A stretch of 64,000 bases of DNA from Diadema setosum (GCF_964275005.1 NC_092705.1:11781912-11845911), one strand, 5' to 3'. Counted from the stretch's first letter, positions 48,710 through 59,185 are shown. Notes: generated by a model not told the origin, from the letters alone. Made by a program: numbers and translations.

Positions 48710-48764
48710 GGCGGGGGAGGGGGGAGGGGAGGGGGAGGGAGAGGAGGGGAGGGAGAGGAGGGAG
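48710..48764 (+). repeat. Purine-rich G-tract (possible G-quadruplex)
   Basis: Nearly pure G/A over 55 bp with many runs of three or more G's separated by single A's or GA (GGGGGAGGGGGGAGGGGAG-type words). This meets the usual four-G-run pattern several times over. It is intergenic. Confidence 0.8.
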
Positions 48765-50169
48765 TCGTAACGTTGGCGTGTAATGCCTTGGATAACTTGT
48801 GTGGTAACCAAGAAAACAAATTGAATATCATGCGATATGTTATAGTAATAATGCCATGACAACTGCACAAATTATGTATGAAGTATAAGGTTTCGATCTG
48901 CATTATAGGAATACTCATCTCTTGAGTGTATACTGAGTGTATTTATGAATGATGTGATAGAGCAAATGTAAAGAAATAATGAAATGAAATCCTCAACGAT
49001 TACCTTACATGCTTATTTTCATGGAACGTAAGAAAGTATATAGTTAGAATATATATTGTTACTTTTATATACTGATTTCTGGAAATGAAATAAGTGGACT
49101 GCCGGATATAACGAATAGCCTTACAGCTATGAAACTGACGGACAACTTACAAATGCCATTGGTACTTTTATGATTGTAACCGAAAAAAAACCCCATAGGG
49201 TAATTGAGTATAGTTGTACTAATGATATAATTATTATTTGGAGGAAGACAAAATAGGAAATGGCTGTGGATATGATGGTTATTATGGTAATAATGATTAT
49301 AGTTACCAAAAAGAAAATCTCCTTTGTTATGTGTGTCATCATCACAGTGATATGCAATACTATACGTATTCTATTTTCACGTCATCAAAGATGTCTTCAA
49401 TTTGCGAACAAAAAAAAAAGAGCTGGAAGGAAAGGAAAATAAATTTGTATAAGAAGGAAAGGAAACTGAGGCAGATTCGCGCTCTCTGAATGGTGCAAAG
49501 TAAATGGGACTCCATTCTGAAGGTGAGCGTTGATGGCGCTATTGCAGCGAGTTTGAGAGCGATTATTGACTTCAAGCGAAGAGTGAGGTTTTACGTTGAT
49601 TATTTTGCGCTTTTTATGATTGTTATGCTGTAAATATCTCGGCTTTCTTGGATAGGCCCGTAATTTATCCAAATCATTTTTATAATCCTGCCAACCTTTG
49701 ATCTTGATAAACTGCCATATAGAAAAGGTATATTTATATTCAATTTGCGGCATGATAACCGACTGGAATTAGTAAAACTAGTTTCAGATGGCTCAGCCTG
49801 CATCAGGTTTGTATAAAGGACGTTGTTGTTGCTGTTGTTTTTGTTCCCATCATTATGTAAAGTGTACAGTGTACATATTGCTGAATCAAATAATCACGTG
49901 GCTAAATTCATTGTTATGATAATTTTATGTGTCATTAAACCATTGCACAAACAATTTATTCGTATATCTTTTGTCATGTGTTTGAAAGAAGTTTGTGAAG
50001 TGATATGCTTTCCGTATTATACTGAAGATCTGAGAAATAATGTGAGATAATATCGTTATCTGATAATGATCTGACGCATGATAATCAATGTATGCGTACA
50101 CAGGAAGGACAATTGACCATTATCAGTACAGGTCTTCTTTGTCTACTTATGAACTTCAATTCCAAAGAA

Positions 50170-50523
50170 GGGGATGGCTAGTAACCGATCAATGGGAATC
50201 AGTGGGAATGCTGGGGATGATTGTTCCAGTTCTTGTGGGATTCATTTAAGAGTGCATTATATATCTATTGTTGTGTGAAAATTATTTGCTTCAGAATGGT
50301 CTCATATTCAAGTAATGTGCAGTTTAATGTTTCCAGGCTAGCATGCCTGTACAGTGACGGGGCCTTAAACTGCACATTACTTGAATATGAGACCGTTCTG
50401 AAGCAAATAATTTTCACACAACAATAGGTATATAATGTACTCTTAAATGAATCCCACAAGAATTGGAACAATCATCCCCCAGCATTCCCACTGATTCCCA
50501 CTGATCAGTTACTAGCCATCCCC
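50170..50523. mobile_element. Near-perfect palindromic element, 354 bp
   Basis: Two arms of exactly 159 bp (50,170-50,328 and 50,365-50,523) are reverse complements with only a few substitutions, around a 36-bp centre. The ends read GGGGATGGCTAGTAAC and GTTACTAGCCATCCCC. It has no protein-coding capacity. The arm identity suggests a recently active non-autonomous foldback transposon. I cannot identify a target-site duplication with confidence. Confidence 0.85.
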
Positions 50524-50870
50524 TTTAACCTCTTTTGAAACAATCACTTTTCAAAATTCAGTGGCTTCGTTGATTATTTTTCAGTCTTTCAATGGCACTT
50601 CACACGATATCATTATAGTCCTTTGTGTACACTAGAGCATAAAAGTCATTAGTAGTGTCATTGGTGAAAGCACCGGAGCCACGTACTTCACCGAATCACA
50701 AATGTAACGTATTTCGGTTAAACAACAATCGAACAAATAGGAAATGTGTTAGGCAACACCGAGAGAGAAAGAGAGAAGGAGAAAAACTATATGATGAGAG
50801 AGAAGCTAAGGGGAGGGTAAATGGAAGACTTTGGTTTTTAGAATCGCCAAGTTGATAGACAGGCCTTTAT

Positions 50871-50876
<6 letters not shown>

Positions 50877-50937
<61 letters not shown>
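50877..50937. repeat. (AT)n then (GT)n microsatellite
   Basis: About 15 AT units followed by about 14 GT units. Confidence 0.9.
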
Positions 50938-50939
<2 letters not shown>

Positions 50940-51238
50940 TATTTCATTCCATTTCATTTGTTTTCACTTAATAAAACATGCATACATAAAATGTGACAAT
51001 TGTATAACATGACAGTGTGACAAACAAACAAACAAAGCAAACAAACAGCCAAAGATATAAGAAGAATAAGAAGAATGAGTCTCAAATGAGTCAGAAGAAT
51101 GAGTCTCAAATACGCCATCTGTAGATCCAACAAAAAGGTTTTTATTCACAAAATTTTCAACCCGTCTCGGGCCTTCGTCAGTGTAGTGTATACTAGGACA
51201 ATGACAAGTTTTTGCAAACATGAATCATAAGAACATAA

Positions 51239-51287
51239 CATCATAACAATGCTCTGCGCGTCATGCGCGCAGAGCATTGTTATGATG
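51239..51287. repeat. Perfect 22-bp-arm hairpin
   Basis: CATCATAACAATGCTCTGCG plus CG forms the left arm (51,239-51,260). The right arm (51,266-51,287) is its exact reverse complement, and the loop is TCATG. The stem is GC-rich at the apex, while the following ~70 bp is almost pure AT. It could be a foldback repeat end or a structured RNA; no rho-type or polymerase III context is seen. Confidence 0.85.
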
Positions 51288-52000
51288 TATATAATTAATA
51301 TAATATATATATATTATATTATGTATATATGATTATATATATATATGTATATATACAATTGCTTATACTCAAAGAGAAAACGCACGAGAATAAAAAAAAA
51401 TGCAGTGTTAAGGTGCACAAAACGAAGAAGAAGAAGAAGGGAGGAAAGCAAAGTAACATCAAAAAGAGAGAAGGAGATGGGGGAACATAGGGTGGCCTTA
51501 TCACAGTACGTGCACTCAGTACATAACCCCAACAGTTCGGTTTTGTTTATCTAGTCGCCATTGAGTCATTTTATTATCATAGCACAGTCTTTAGCTCCTA
51601 TACGTCTTGTACGAAAGAATCGTTCAAAGTTCATAGAACAACTGGTCTGCTTCTATACCTGCCGTATGCAGGTCAGACAAATCTCTGCAAATAGCGTTTA
51701 CAAAAGCTCATGAGCTTCCCATTAGTTGTACATACATACAAAATCGTTAATACTCCCGCTTCAGTAATTGTTGGTATCGCTCTAAAGTCAGATCTAGATT
51801 ATGATTATTATTATCACACCCGTAATGGGTCAAGAGGGGATAATATTGACTGGCTCCGCGAAGTATAAACAGATGTGAATTTTGTTTTTCTGCTGTATTG
51901 CCTTGAGAAACTGAGACACATTTGAAGCTTGGATACAGTATAACAACTCACGTGTGAATTCCATCTGTATGAAACATCTAATTGACATTTATTAGACATA

Positions 52001-52144
52001 ATGAAGACCAGGAGTGTTCTTTACATATTCCTTGTACTGGGTATCGGATTTGCCTACGTGCTCTACAAACCTGTGCCGGACGGATTTCCCGAGCCATGGA
52101 AGTACCGCGCCACGGTCACCGCTACGCAGACGATATCACTAATC
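52001..52144 (+). CDS. AADAC-like: AADAC-like exon 1: membrane anchor
   Basis: ATG at 52,001 followed by MKTRSVLYIFLVLGIGFAYV, a basic flank and one hydrophobic segment, then LYKPVPDGFPEPWKYR, the post-anchor P-x-P...EPW motif typical of AADAC. It ends in phase 0 at CTAATC|GTAAGT. Intron 1 (52,145-52,643) contains a CCTAA-rich, telomere-like degenerate stretch at about 52,300-52,430 and a (TTG)n tract before the acceptor. Confidence 0.88.
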
Positions 52145-54276
52145 GTAAGTCTCGAGTATACTATGGATGTCTCTCTCATATTTCTCGTAATCATGACGCT
52201 TAAAGATCTTGCAATGACTCTCCATGACAACAAAGATAAGGGTAGGAACGATTAAATATGTCGGTACATTAGAATGGGTCTAGGGCAATTAACTCCTGGC
52301 AATATAACCCCAGACCCTTCCCCTGGTCCTATAATCGTAATCCTAATACTGAACCTAATCCTCACCCTAGCCCAAACTCCTAACCCAAAACCTAACCCTA
52401 ATCCTAATCTTTACTCTAACCTTACCACTAATCAGCATTTAGTCGGGGGTAATTACACTGATACAACATTAGAATACTCGCATGAATTTAGCTTTCGTTT
52501 GGCCCTTGGAAAATAGATATCTTACGTTCTTTGCCCAAATATTCATGTTTTCTATAGTTATTTGTTCATATTAAGAGAATTTTTAACGTCTTGCTTTGAG
52601 CGTTTGTTTCTTGTTATATTTTGTTGTTGTTGTTGTTGTTTAGAACACGATGAGGATGTGCATCCGGGATCTGAGGTGCCCAAACGCGTTTGAAGAGGCG
52701 CGCGAATTCTTTCGTATCATGTCGACTTTGGTTCCGCAACCACCGTCTGAGGTTCCTGGCTCAAACATCAGGTCTCGACTGGACACCTTTGGTAGGGTCA
52801 GGGTTAGAGTGTACGAACCAAAGGTCAGAGGTCGCGAAGAGCCACTGCCGGCCTTCATCTTCTTCCATGGAGGCGGGTTGGCGATGGGAAGCATAGGTGA
52901 TAATTTACCTGTTTTACTTCCATCAACCTATTAAACTATTGACATGATTGATCAGAAAAAAAGCCCATGAAATTAGGCGTAATATTCCATCGCTGCTTGA
53001 AAAAAAAAGTTAGCGTGCGTTGATATAAAGTAGAAAGAATCATGAAACATCATGAAACAGTGCTTATGTGTTCTTCTGAAGCCTATATGGAATGACAAAA
53101 AAAAAAACTTGACAAAGAAATTCGCCATCGCACACCGCAGAACATGAAAACGGAAAATCAGTTAAATTAATAATCGTTATCTAACTTATAGGTGATTTCC
53201 TGTCCACCATGAACCGAATTCTTTCTGCATAATGAGTGACAGATGGCCTTGAAAAGGACCAACGACTGGTTTTCTGGAAGAGGTGGTCCTAAGAAGGACC
53301 ATATAGGGCTACTTCTCACTCTAGAAAGAAAAACAGGTGCATAAGAACGTCATAGTTTTATCACAGAAAAGACGATGTTCACTAATATAGGATAACCTTA
53401 AAGCTATAGAGTTATGACATCGATTACATAGTATGGTTGGAAAAAAAAGAAGAAATGTTACCGATTGATGTGTAATTTCCAATGAGATGACTGGTACGGG
53501 CAGGTTTCTTCACCTCATCACTCGGATTATCAAATCGGCCACTTCGCATTGTTTCGTATGATCATTATCACTACGCGAGGAACAGTGTAGTGCGAAAGTA
53601 AAAGACTCGATTATTTATCCATTGTTTCTTTGTTTTTTTGCAAACCATTTGGATTTTCAGAGTTTTATGACCCAGCAGTTCGAATGATATCCGAGAGACT
53701 TGGAATATTGGGAGTTGCCGTCGGGTAAGATCACTCTTCTGTACCCGATTATGATCTTATTACTCTTTTGAAAATCACAATTAATGATTTTTATCTACAT
53801 GCCTTGTGCTTTTGTAGCCCATTTCTAATTCCATGTGCACATCAGTGGAAACGTGGTCAGTTCACTCCTGTTTCAGGCATTTGACTCGTCTATACACATT
53901 TTGAACTGTCATTTTAAAATATAAGGGCATTCCTGAATTTATTGAGTTCCCTCTTACATTTGAAGATTATGTCTTAATCATCCTCAAATTGTATATCTCT
54001 TTCTATCTGCAAATGCATATCTTTTATCTATTTATCTGTATGTGTATATAGATATAATTGATACAGCGGAAGGTTTCTGCTCGGTGTCTAAAAAGACATT
54101 GTTTCACAACAAAAGAATTTCAAGGAAACTCCGTGAAAGACGTTGCCAATAGGGCTTTGTCAAGTTTATCATTAACTTGACAAAGTCCTATGAGCTAAAA
54201 TTCGTTAAGACTGTTGTGAACCTGTATGTATTACTATATATTACAATATGTTATATACAAACACACACACACACAT

Positions 54277-54347
<71 letters not shown>

Positions 54348-54576
54348 GATAGATATATATAGATATATATAGAGAGAGAGACAGAAGTATTGGAACAAGT
54401 TCACTCGGTTGACAGCAAGTTCATCCGTATTTATTGCTACTCGGAGTTTCATGCAACCTCCATGAACTGATACGGATGAACCTGCTGTCAACCGAGTGAA
54501 CTTGTTCCAATACTTCTGTCTAAAGCTCTTCCTTTGAGGATATCGAGCACTCTTCATAGAAGGATAGAATCACCAA

Positions 54577-54609
<33 letters not shown>

Positions 54610-55539
54610 CACTCAAACACACACATATATGTATAAGTATATATATATATATACATATTTTGATTATTATTATTATTATTATATATTTTTTATTATGATT
54701 ATCATTATCATTATCGCGAATATCACTGTCCTTTCTACAGATACAGACTTGCTCCAGCTCACACGTTTCCCGCCGCGCATGACGACGCCATCACCGCTAC
54801 CAAATGGTTGCTTACCCATGCCAAGGAGCTGGATGTTGATCCGAGGAGAGTTGCAGTGGTCGGCGATAGCGCTGGTGGTCATCTCGCCGCCGTCGTCTCG
54901 GCCGCCATCGCCGATGACGTCTCCTTACCCGATATCAAGCTCCAGGTCCTTCTCTACCCATGGCTGCAGAGCCTCGATCTCAACACGCCCTCTATACAGA
55001 AAATGAGGTGTAATACCTTCCACGGTCCCATGCCGGTTCTAGAACTCGCTCCGTACTTCACCATCGCTTACACATTTGGCTACACAGATGACGATAATGA
55101 TATTGGGCGGCAGATTTACGCCAACAATCATACGTCACCAGAATTTAAACAATCTACAGTCTACCAGAAATATTTCAATCACGACCTCGTTCCAGCCGGC
55201 ATGAAGAGAGACTGCTACGAACGGCCGCTCGCGTTCGATTTCGGGAATGACGATCTTTGGAGGAGCTTGAAAAGTATCTGGATGTCGGAGAAATTTTCGC
55301 CGCTTTTGCGAGAGGACATGTCCTCGCTGCCTCGCACCTTTGTCGCCACGTTTGGCTACGATTATTTACGCGATGACGGGATATTCTACGTGGAAAGGCT
55401 GAAGGTTGCGGGAGTGCCGGTCAGATGGGAAAATTATGAACTTGGTTACCATGCCATTCAGTGGTTCGGTGACGTCACATTCGAAATAGGGCGACAAATG
55501 GCGGATGACTTTGTCAACTACATTAGAGAATACCTATAG
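52001..55539 (+). CDS. AADAC-like: Arylacetamide deacetylase-like esterase/lipase (4 exons, complete)
   Basis: Joined exons 52001-52144, 52644-52896, 53661-53724 and 54741-55539 (phases 0, 1, 2) give 419 residues; vertebrate AADAC is about 400. It is an alpha/beta-hydrolase of the hormone-sensitive-lipase family, predicted to be a type II ER membrane protein with a lumenal catalytic domain that hydrolyses ester or amide bonds of lipids and xenobiotics. Residues about 5-22 form a signal anchor. The oxyanion-hole motif HGGG is at 123-126, nucleophile Ser197 in GDSAGG (195-200), acid Asp361 in YDYLRDDG and His391 in GYHAIQWF. The Asp-His spacing of 30 equals that of the family. YRLAP follows the exon 3/4 junction. 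One N-glycosylation sequon, NHT, occurs at 283. The substrate is unknown. A paralogue begins 3.1 kb downstream on the same strand, indicating tandem duplication. Confidence 0.92.
52644..52896 (+). CDS. AADAC-like: AADAC-like exon 2: HGGG motif
   Basis: Acceptor TTGTTGTTTAG, donor AGCATAG|GTGATA, phase 0 in and 1 out. It encodes residues 49-133, including VRVRVYEPK and PAFIFFHGGGLAMGS, the beta strand and oxyanion-hole loop of the HSL family. Confidence 0.9.
53661..53724 (+). CDS. AADAC-like: AADAC-like exon 3
   Basis: A 64-bp exon, acceptor GGATTTTCAG, donor GTCGG|GTAAGA, phase 1 in and 2 out. It encodes EFYDPAVRMISERLGILGVAV, the helix and strand preceding the YRLAP motif. Intron 2 (52,897-53,660) and intron 3 (53,725-54,740) flank it; the latter carries microsatellites and a hairpin. 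Confidence 0.88.
54255..54350. repeat. (AC)n / (AT)n microsatellite
   Basis: About 35 bp of ACACAC with ATAC interruptions, then about 45 bp of AT repeats, inside AADAC-like intron 3. A second AT/AC microsatellite (about 54,579-54,655) lies on the other side of the hairpin at 54,380-54,520. Confidence 0.9.
54380..54520. repeat. Foldback element with 51-bp arms inside AADAC-like intron 3
   Basis: Left arm 54,380-54,430 (GACAGAAGTATTGGAACAAG and on) and right arm 54,470-54,520 are reverse complements with about one mismatch, separated by a 39-bp loop. It lies between two AT/AC microsatellites and about 220 bp before exon 4. Non-coding. Confidence 0.88.
54741..55539 (+). CDS. AADAC-like: AADAC-like exon 4: catalytic Ser, Asp and His
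   Basis: Acceptor CCTTTCTACAG, phase 2 in, stop TAG at 55,537-55,539. A single 799-bp exon encodes residues 154-419: YRLAPAHTFPAAHDDA, VVGDSAGGHLAA (Ser197), LLYPWLQ, then YDYLRDDGIFYVERL (Asp361) and ELGYHAIQWF (His391). Codon composition is clearly GC-richer than the flanking introns. Confidence 0.93.
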
Positions 55540-56599
55540 TCAGAGAAGGCTCTACATGTCAGTTTTGAAAATACCAATGAGGCTTTGATCTAAGGAGCTG
55601 CGTTAAAAAAAAAAAATGGTATTAATTTGGTGAATTATACGCAGTGCAATATACATAACCGACCAAGCTTGCCAAACATTGTAATTTGTACCACAAAATG
55701 TAAAGGTTATCACGAAAAAAAAAAAAATGAGCAAAGAAAATGGGATTCCATTGGGAAGACAGAGCTCCGGATTGCTAGGCCGCTGATCTTACTCGGAGAG
55801 CTAGAATATGGAAAGCCCCAATAGCGTGGAGTTTATTCCAGGAAACTCCTTAAATCCCAGTACCTGTGTGGAATAGAAACCCGACATAAACCAACAGGAT
55901 AGAAATAGACTTGGAGATAAATGCAAGGGATCACCGTAGTAATGCAGCTCTTTGAATATTGATATCCTGGCCGCGCAGTTTCCCTTTGTTGGCAATACTC
56001 TCACCTAACCCATAAATTGTTGCTGTTATTGAACTTAGTCTGAAAGCATTATTTTTCTTTTAATCTGACACACAGCGGAGTATATACTTTCGATAGATAG
56101 GACATTACACACCCATCGCTATTAGTAACACACTATTGGTTCAGAATTCAGGGCAGTGACTGGTTTCAATGTGTCGTTTCCTCACAATACGAATGGAAGT
56201 TCTTCATCCGCTAACGACAGAAATAGGAGCAACAAAACGTGATAAGCCCTATAGAGATACAACAGAGATATTCTTTCTGTTGTAAATCTCTCCGTAAATT
56301 ACTGCACCTTGCGAAACTGAAACAGACATGACAAAAAAGAAGGATGTCAGTTTCAGCTTCTCAAGATGCAGTGAGTCACGGAGAATGACATCTACGGCTA
56401 CCAAAAGGTGGACATCGTATTCAGTTAAAAACAATAAAACAACGCTTAACAACACAGAGTACAAACAGTAAAATAACAAATCAATTACACTCCCTCGCTA
56501 AATTGTGTGGGTTAGCTAGTCGTGCTTGACAACGAGAGACTACAGTATCATTCGTGATTCAAGTGAGTGTACAAATGAACGGTTCGTTTTCTTCTGTTT

Positions 56600-56681
56600 A
56601 TATGAAGACCTTGCTTCCAAAAAGCGCTAAATCCATAATTTTCAATGGATTTAGCGCCTTTTGGAAGCAAGCTCTTCATAT
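56600..56681. repeat. Hairpin with 37-bp arms
   Basis: Left arm 56,600-56,636 (ATATGAAGACCTTGCTTCCA...) and right arm 56,645-56,681 differ from perfect complementarity at two positions; the loop is 8 bp. It is comparable in size to a pre-miRNA hairpin but also fits a short foldback repeat. Confidence 0.85.
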
Positions 56682-57699
56682 GACAAACTGCTATGCACTA
56701 ATTGTACATTGAAGAAGTGTTTCCACACTGTCTTGTGGATATGTTAATAACTTTGCCCTATGATAGGCTTAAAGATAGTAATCAAAGCAACATAGGAGAT
56801 ATAAATGCAACCATATAAAGTTCCATGTAGTTAAACTGTGTAGTCCAGGATGGGCAAAATTAAAACAGAAGAAGATAAAAGTTGTTTCTTGTGGCATTTA
56901 GAGGAACTCGGGATGTGGTTCAAATACATAAACCAGCTTTCCCTGCTCCTTCTCATACAAATTCTGCATATTCGTGACAAATTTTAACGAGTAGTATGAT
57001 TGAAACGCCGTGGTTAAATAAAACCATAACAAAGATACATTCTATGTTCATGTAAGGCCATCCAGTAGGCATTCGGATGACGTATATACTCTACCTCTCT
57101 CATGTAATTTGACGTTTGTACTTTCATAGTTTAATGTTTTAGTAAAAAGACATACGAAAATATTAAACTGTTAACTTCTGCTGTATTCTTCATGCCAAAT
57201 TAGGGCAAGACCTAAGTCTCAACGGGGTACAGTATACATAAAAAATTGTCACTTCCCTACAAGCAGTATAAGAATGCTCGAACGCAAGAACACAAAGGCA
57301 TTCAGGCACGATGATTACACTTCCTTTTGAAATCACTTTGGTTATTTTTTTTTTTTGTAAAAATCATTTTCCAGGACATTTCACATCTTCTAAATTAAAC
57401 AACCGTATCATTACGCAAATAAAAGACGACTTGTTTTTGACATTCACGTGTCCATGCATTCGTATAGGATGTATCAATGTAGCTATACATACTCAGAAAG
57501 ACACGCTGCATTTCTGATAAGAGAGCAGTATCTCTGTCGACTGTTAAAAGGATTTGATCTGTTACTGGTTCAAGGATTGTATTCAATTTACCAAAGAAGT
57601 CATAACATATCTGCAACTCATCCACTACCGGGAACATTATTCATTTCAGATCCGTACAGCGACAGTGAGAGAAACGATTGCTGTAGCTGATACTCCGGC

Positions 57700-58050
57700 T
57701 ACAGTTCGTTACCATTCTCGGATTAACGAACCTGCGGAATAGCGAAAACTTATGCCATTGTTCTGACTAACAACCATCTAAATAACATTTTTTTTTTTTT
57801 CGTTTTCGGATAATCAATCCTTTGGAAGAGCGAACCTTATTTCATTCTTGGATCAAGATACAAGCCATCGGAATAACGGACCTTCGGAATAACACTATAC
57901 ACAAACACTCGGATTTATGAACTCAATTTCATTTTCCGGATTATGGAACATCTATAGTTATGGGGAATTTGTGTTCGCAACAAGGAACCTCGGGAATAAC
58001 GAACCTTATTTCATTTTTGGAGTAACAAACCGTTGGAATAACGAAGATTA
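57700..58050. repeat. TTCGTTATTCCGAA tandem repeat, cluster 3 (mostly inverted)
   Basis: Dominated by the reverse orientation: TTAACGAACCTGCGGAATAG, GGAATAACGAACCTTATTTC, CATCGGAATAACGGACCTTC. It contains the inverse of the ATAGC/AATTTGTGT interior block found in cluster 1 (CTATAGTTATGGGGAATTTG near 57,952). Confidence 0.75.
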
Positions 58051-58621
58051 CCCGATTCTTATGAAGCGCACTTCATAATCATGAACAACAGGGAGGCTTT
58101 TTTGTTTTGTTTTGTTTTTTTCTCAGCCTTTGGCCGGGGTAGGGGTGGAAGTAATTACTGTCTCCCAACACATACAGTAACACAACTACATACTACTACT
58201 TAGTTAGGAGTTCAACCCCTTCCGCCGCACAATACATTAAAAAAAAAACCACAAAAAAGAAAAAAAAACCCAGAGAATTTCATTTTTCACGGGCTCTGTT
58301 TTTGTTTTGTTCTTTTAGGGGGGTATATTTTGTTTTTGTCTGTGTATATTGGTCTTTGCACATTCCGTGCTTGTGATCAGCGCTTTCCTTAAACGCTGAA
58401 TCAACCGACAATAGAAACATACCGAATTGATGCTGGCTACAGGCAAGAGTGAATTTATTTGGCTCTTATAGGAATCATCCCTGTGATACGATGGCATTTC
58501 AGTGCGATTCCACTGTTGTATAGCAGTTTGGATCCCTGACATAAACCGCGCATTGTTAATCAGGACAGTTCACTTTCACAGCCACATAACGTCGCCTGTA
58601 TCGCTCTAAAACAAAAGGAAA

Positions 58622-58873
58622 ATGAGAATAGGTTTGTTTCTACTACTGGTGCTGGGAGTCGTGGGCAGTTATGGGTTGAACCAGCCGGACGCAGCGGGTT
58701 CTCCAGAAGCCTGGAAGTCTCGTATCGCTGCAGTGCTTTTTCAAGGCCTGTGCCTATTTCTGGGCTTTGGAATCATGTGCATCTATGTACTCTACCAGCC
58801 CGTCCCAGCCGGATTTTCAGAACCCTGGAAATATCGTATGCTCTCCGTGCTTTTCCGGTGGTTTAGACGAAAG
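58622..58873 (+). CDS. AADAC-like: Second AADAC-like gene, first coding exon only (duplicated anchor module)
   Basis: ATG at 58,622 opens 84 codons ending in phase 0 at CGAAAG|GTAGGT, the same phase as exon 1 of the upstream gene. The segment YVLYQPVPAGFSEPWKYR (55-72) closely matches the post-anchor motif of the first gene. Unusually, the preceding part repeats the same pattern: hydrophobic stretch (5-19), then NQPDAAGSPEAWKSR (20-34) and a VLF (38-40). This is a 38-residue period (Q21/Q59, W31/W69, R34/R72, F40/F78). So the exon encodes two anchor-plus-motif modules. No HGGG, GDSAGG or later exon is recognisable before 64,000; they may lie beyond the window, or the gene may be broken. Confidence 0.75.
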
Positions 58874-58885
58874 GTAGGTCGTAAT

Positions 58886-59185
58886 GCCCCAGTCACATAT
58901 AAACAAGGATCATCAAGGATCTACATGATGATCCGGGGAGTTCCGGGATAGTTTCGACCTCGATGGAGCGTCGACGAGCGTTGATATGACCGTACACACG
59001 GTATCAACACGGCAGCCATACGGAACATCCCGGATTGTTCTGCCAACACGGCAGTCCCCGGATGACGCCGGATGTTTTTGACCTCCAAAAGTTGCCGTGT
59101 TGGCCTCCGGGCGTCAACACGGATCTCTCCCCGGATCATCCCGGATCAGATCCGGGGTGGTCCGGGATGTCTATGTGACTGGGGC
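58886..59185. mobile_element. Family C GC-rich MITE-like element, copy 1 (300 bp)
   Basis: Bounded by GCCCCAGTCACATATAAACA and ATGTCTATGTGACTGGGGC, which form terminal inverted repeats of at least 13 bp. The interior is rich in GATCCGGGG, CCCGGATC and ACACGG words, with CTCCCCGGATCATCCCGGAT near the right end. It starts 12 bp after the splice donor of the second AADAC-like gene. No ORF is convincing. Confidence 0.85.

Larger units (their letters stand above)
46500..51990. other. Intergenic region between chordin-like and AADAC-like genes
   Basis: No gene recognised in 5.5 kb. It contains family B repeat copy 2 (47,040-47,230), a G-run at 47,635-47,660, an (ATT)n tract, a purine-rich G tract, a large palindromic element, AT/GT microsatellites and a perfect hairpin (listed separately). 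Near 51,060-51,110 an AAGAATGAGTCTCAAAT word is directly repeated. The proximal promoter of the AADAC-like gene should lie in the last few hundred bases, but I see no clear TATA box. Confidence 0.6.
55540..58621. other. Intergenic region between the two AADAC-like genes
   Basis: 3.1 kb without a recognised gene. It contains a 37-bp-arm hairpin (56,600-56,681), the third TTCGTTATTCCGAA cluster (57,700-58,050), and A- and T-rich runs near 58,090-58,310. No AATAAA is seen in the first 100 bp after the first gene; one occurs near 56,433, too far to assign confidently. Confidence 0.6.
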
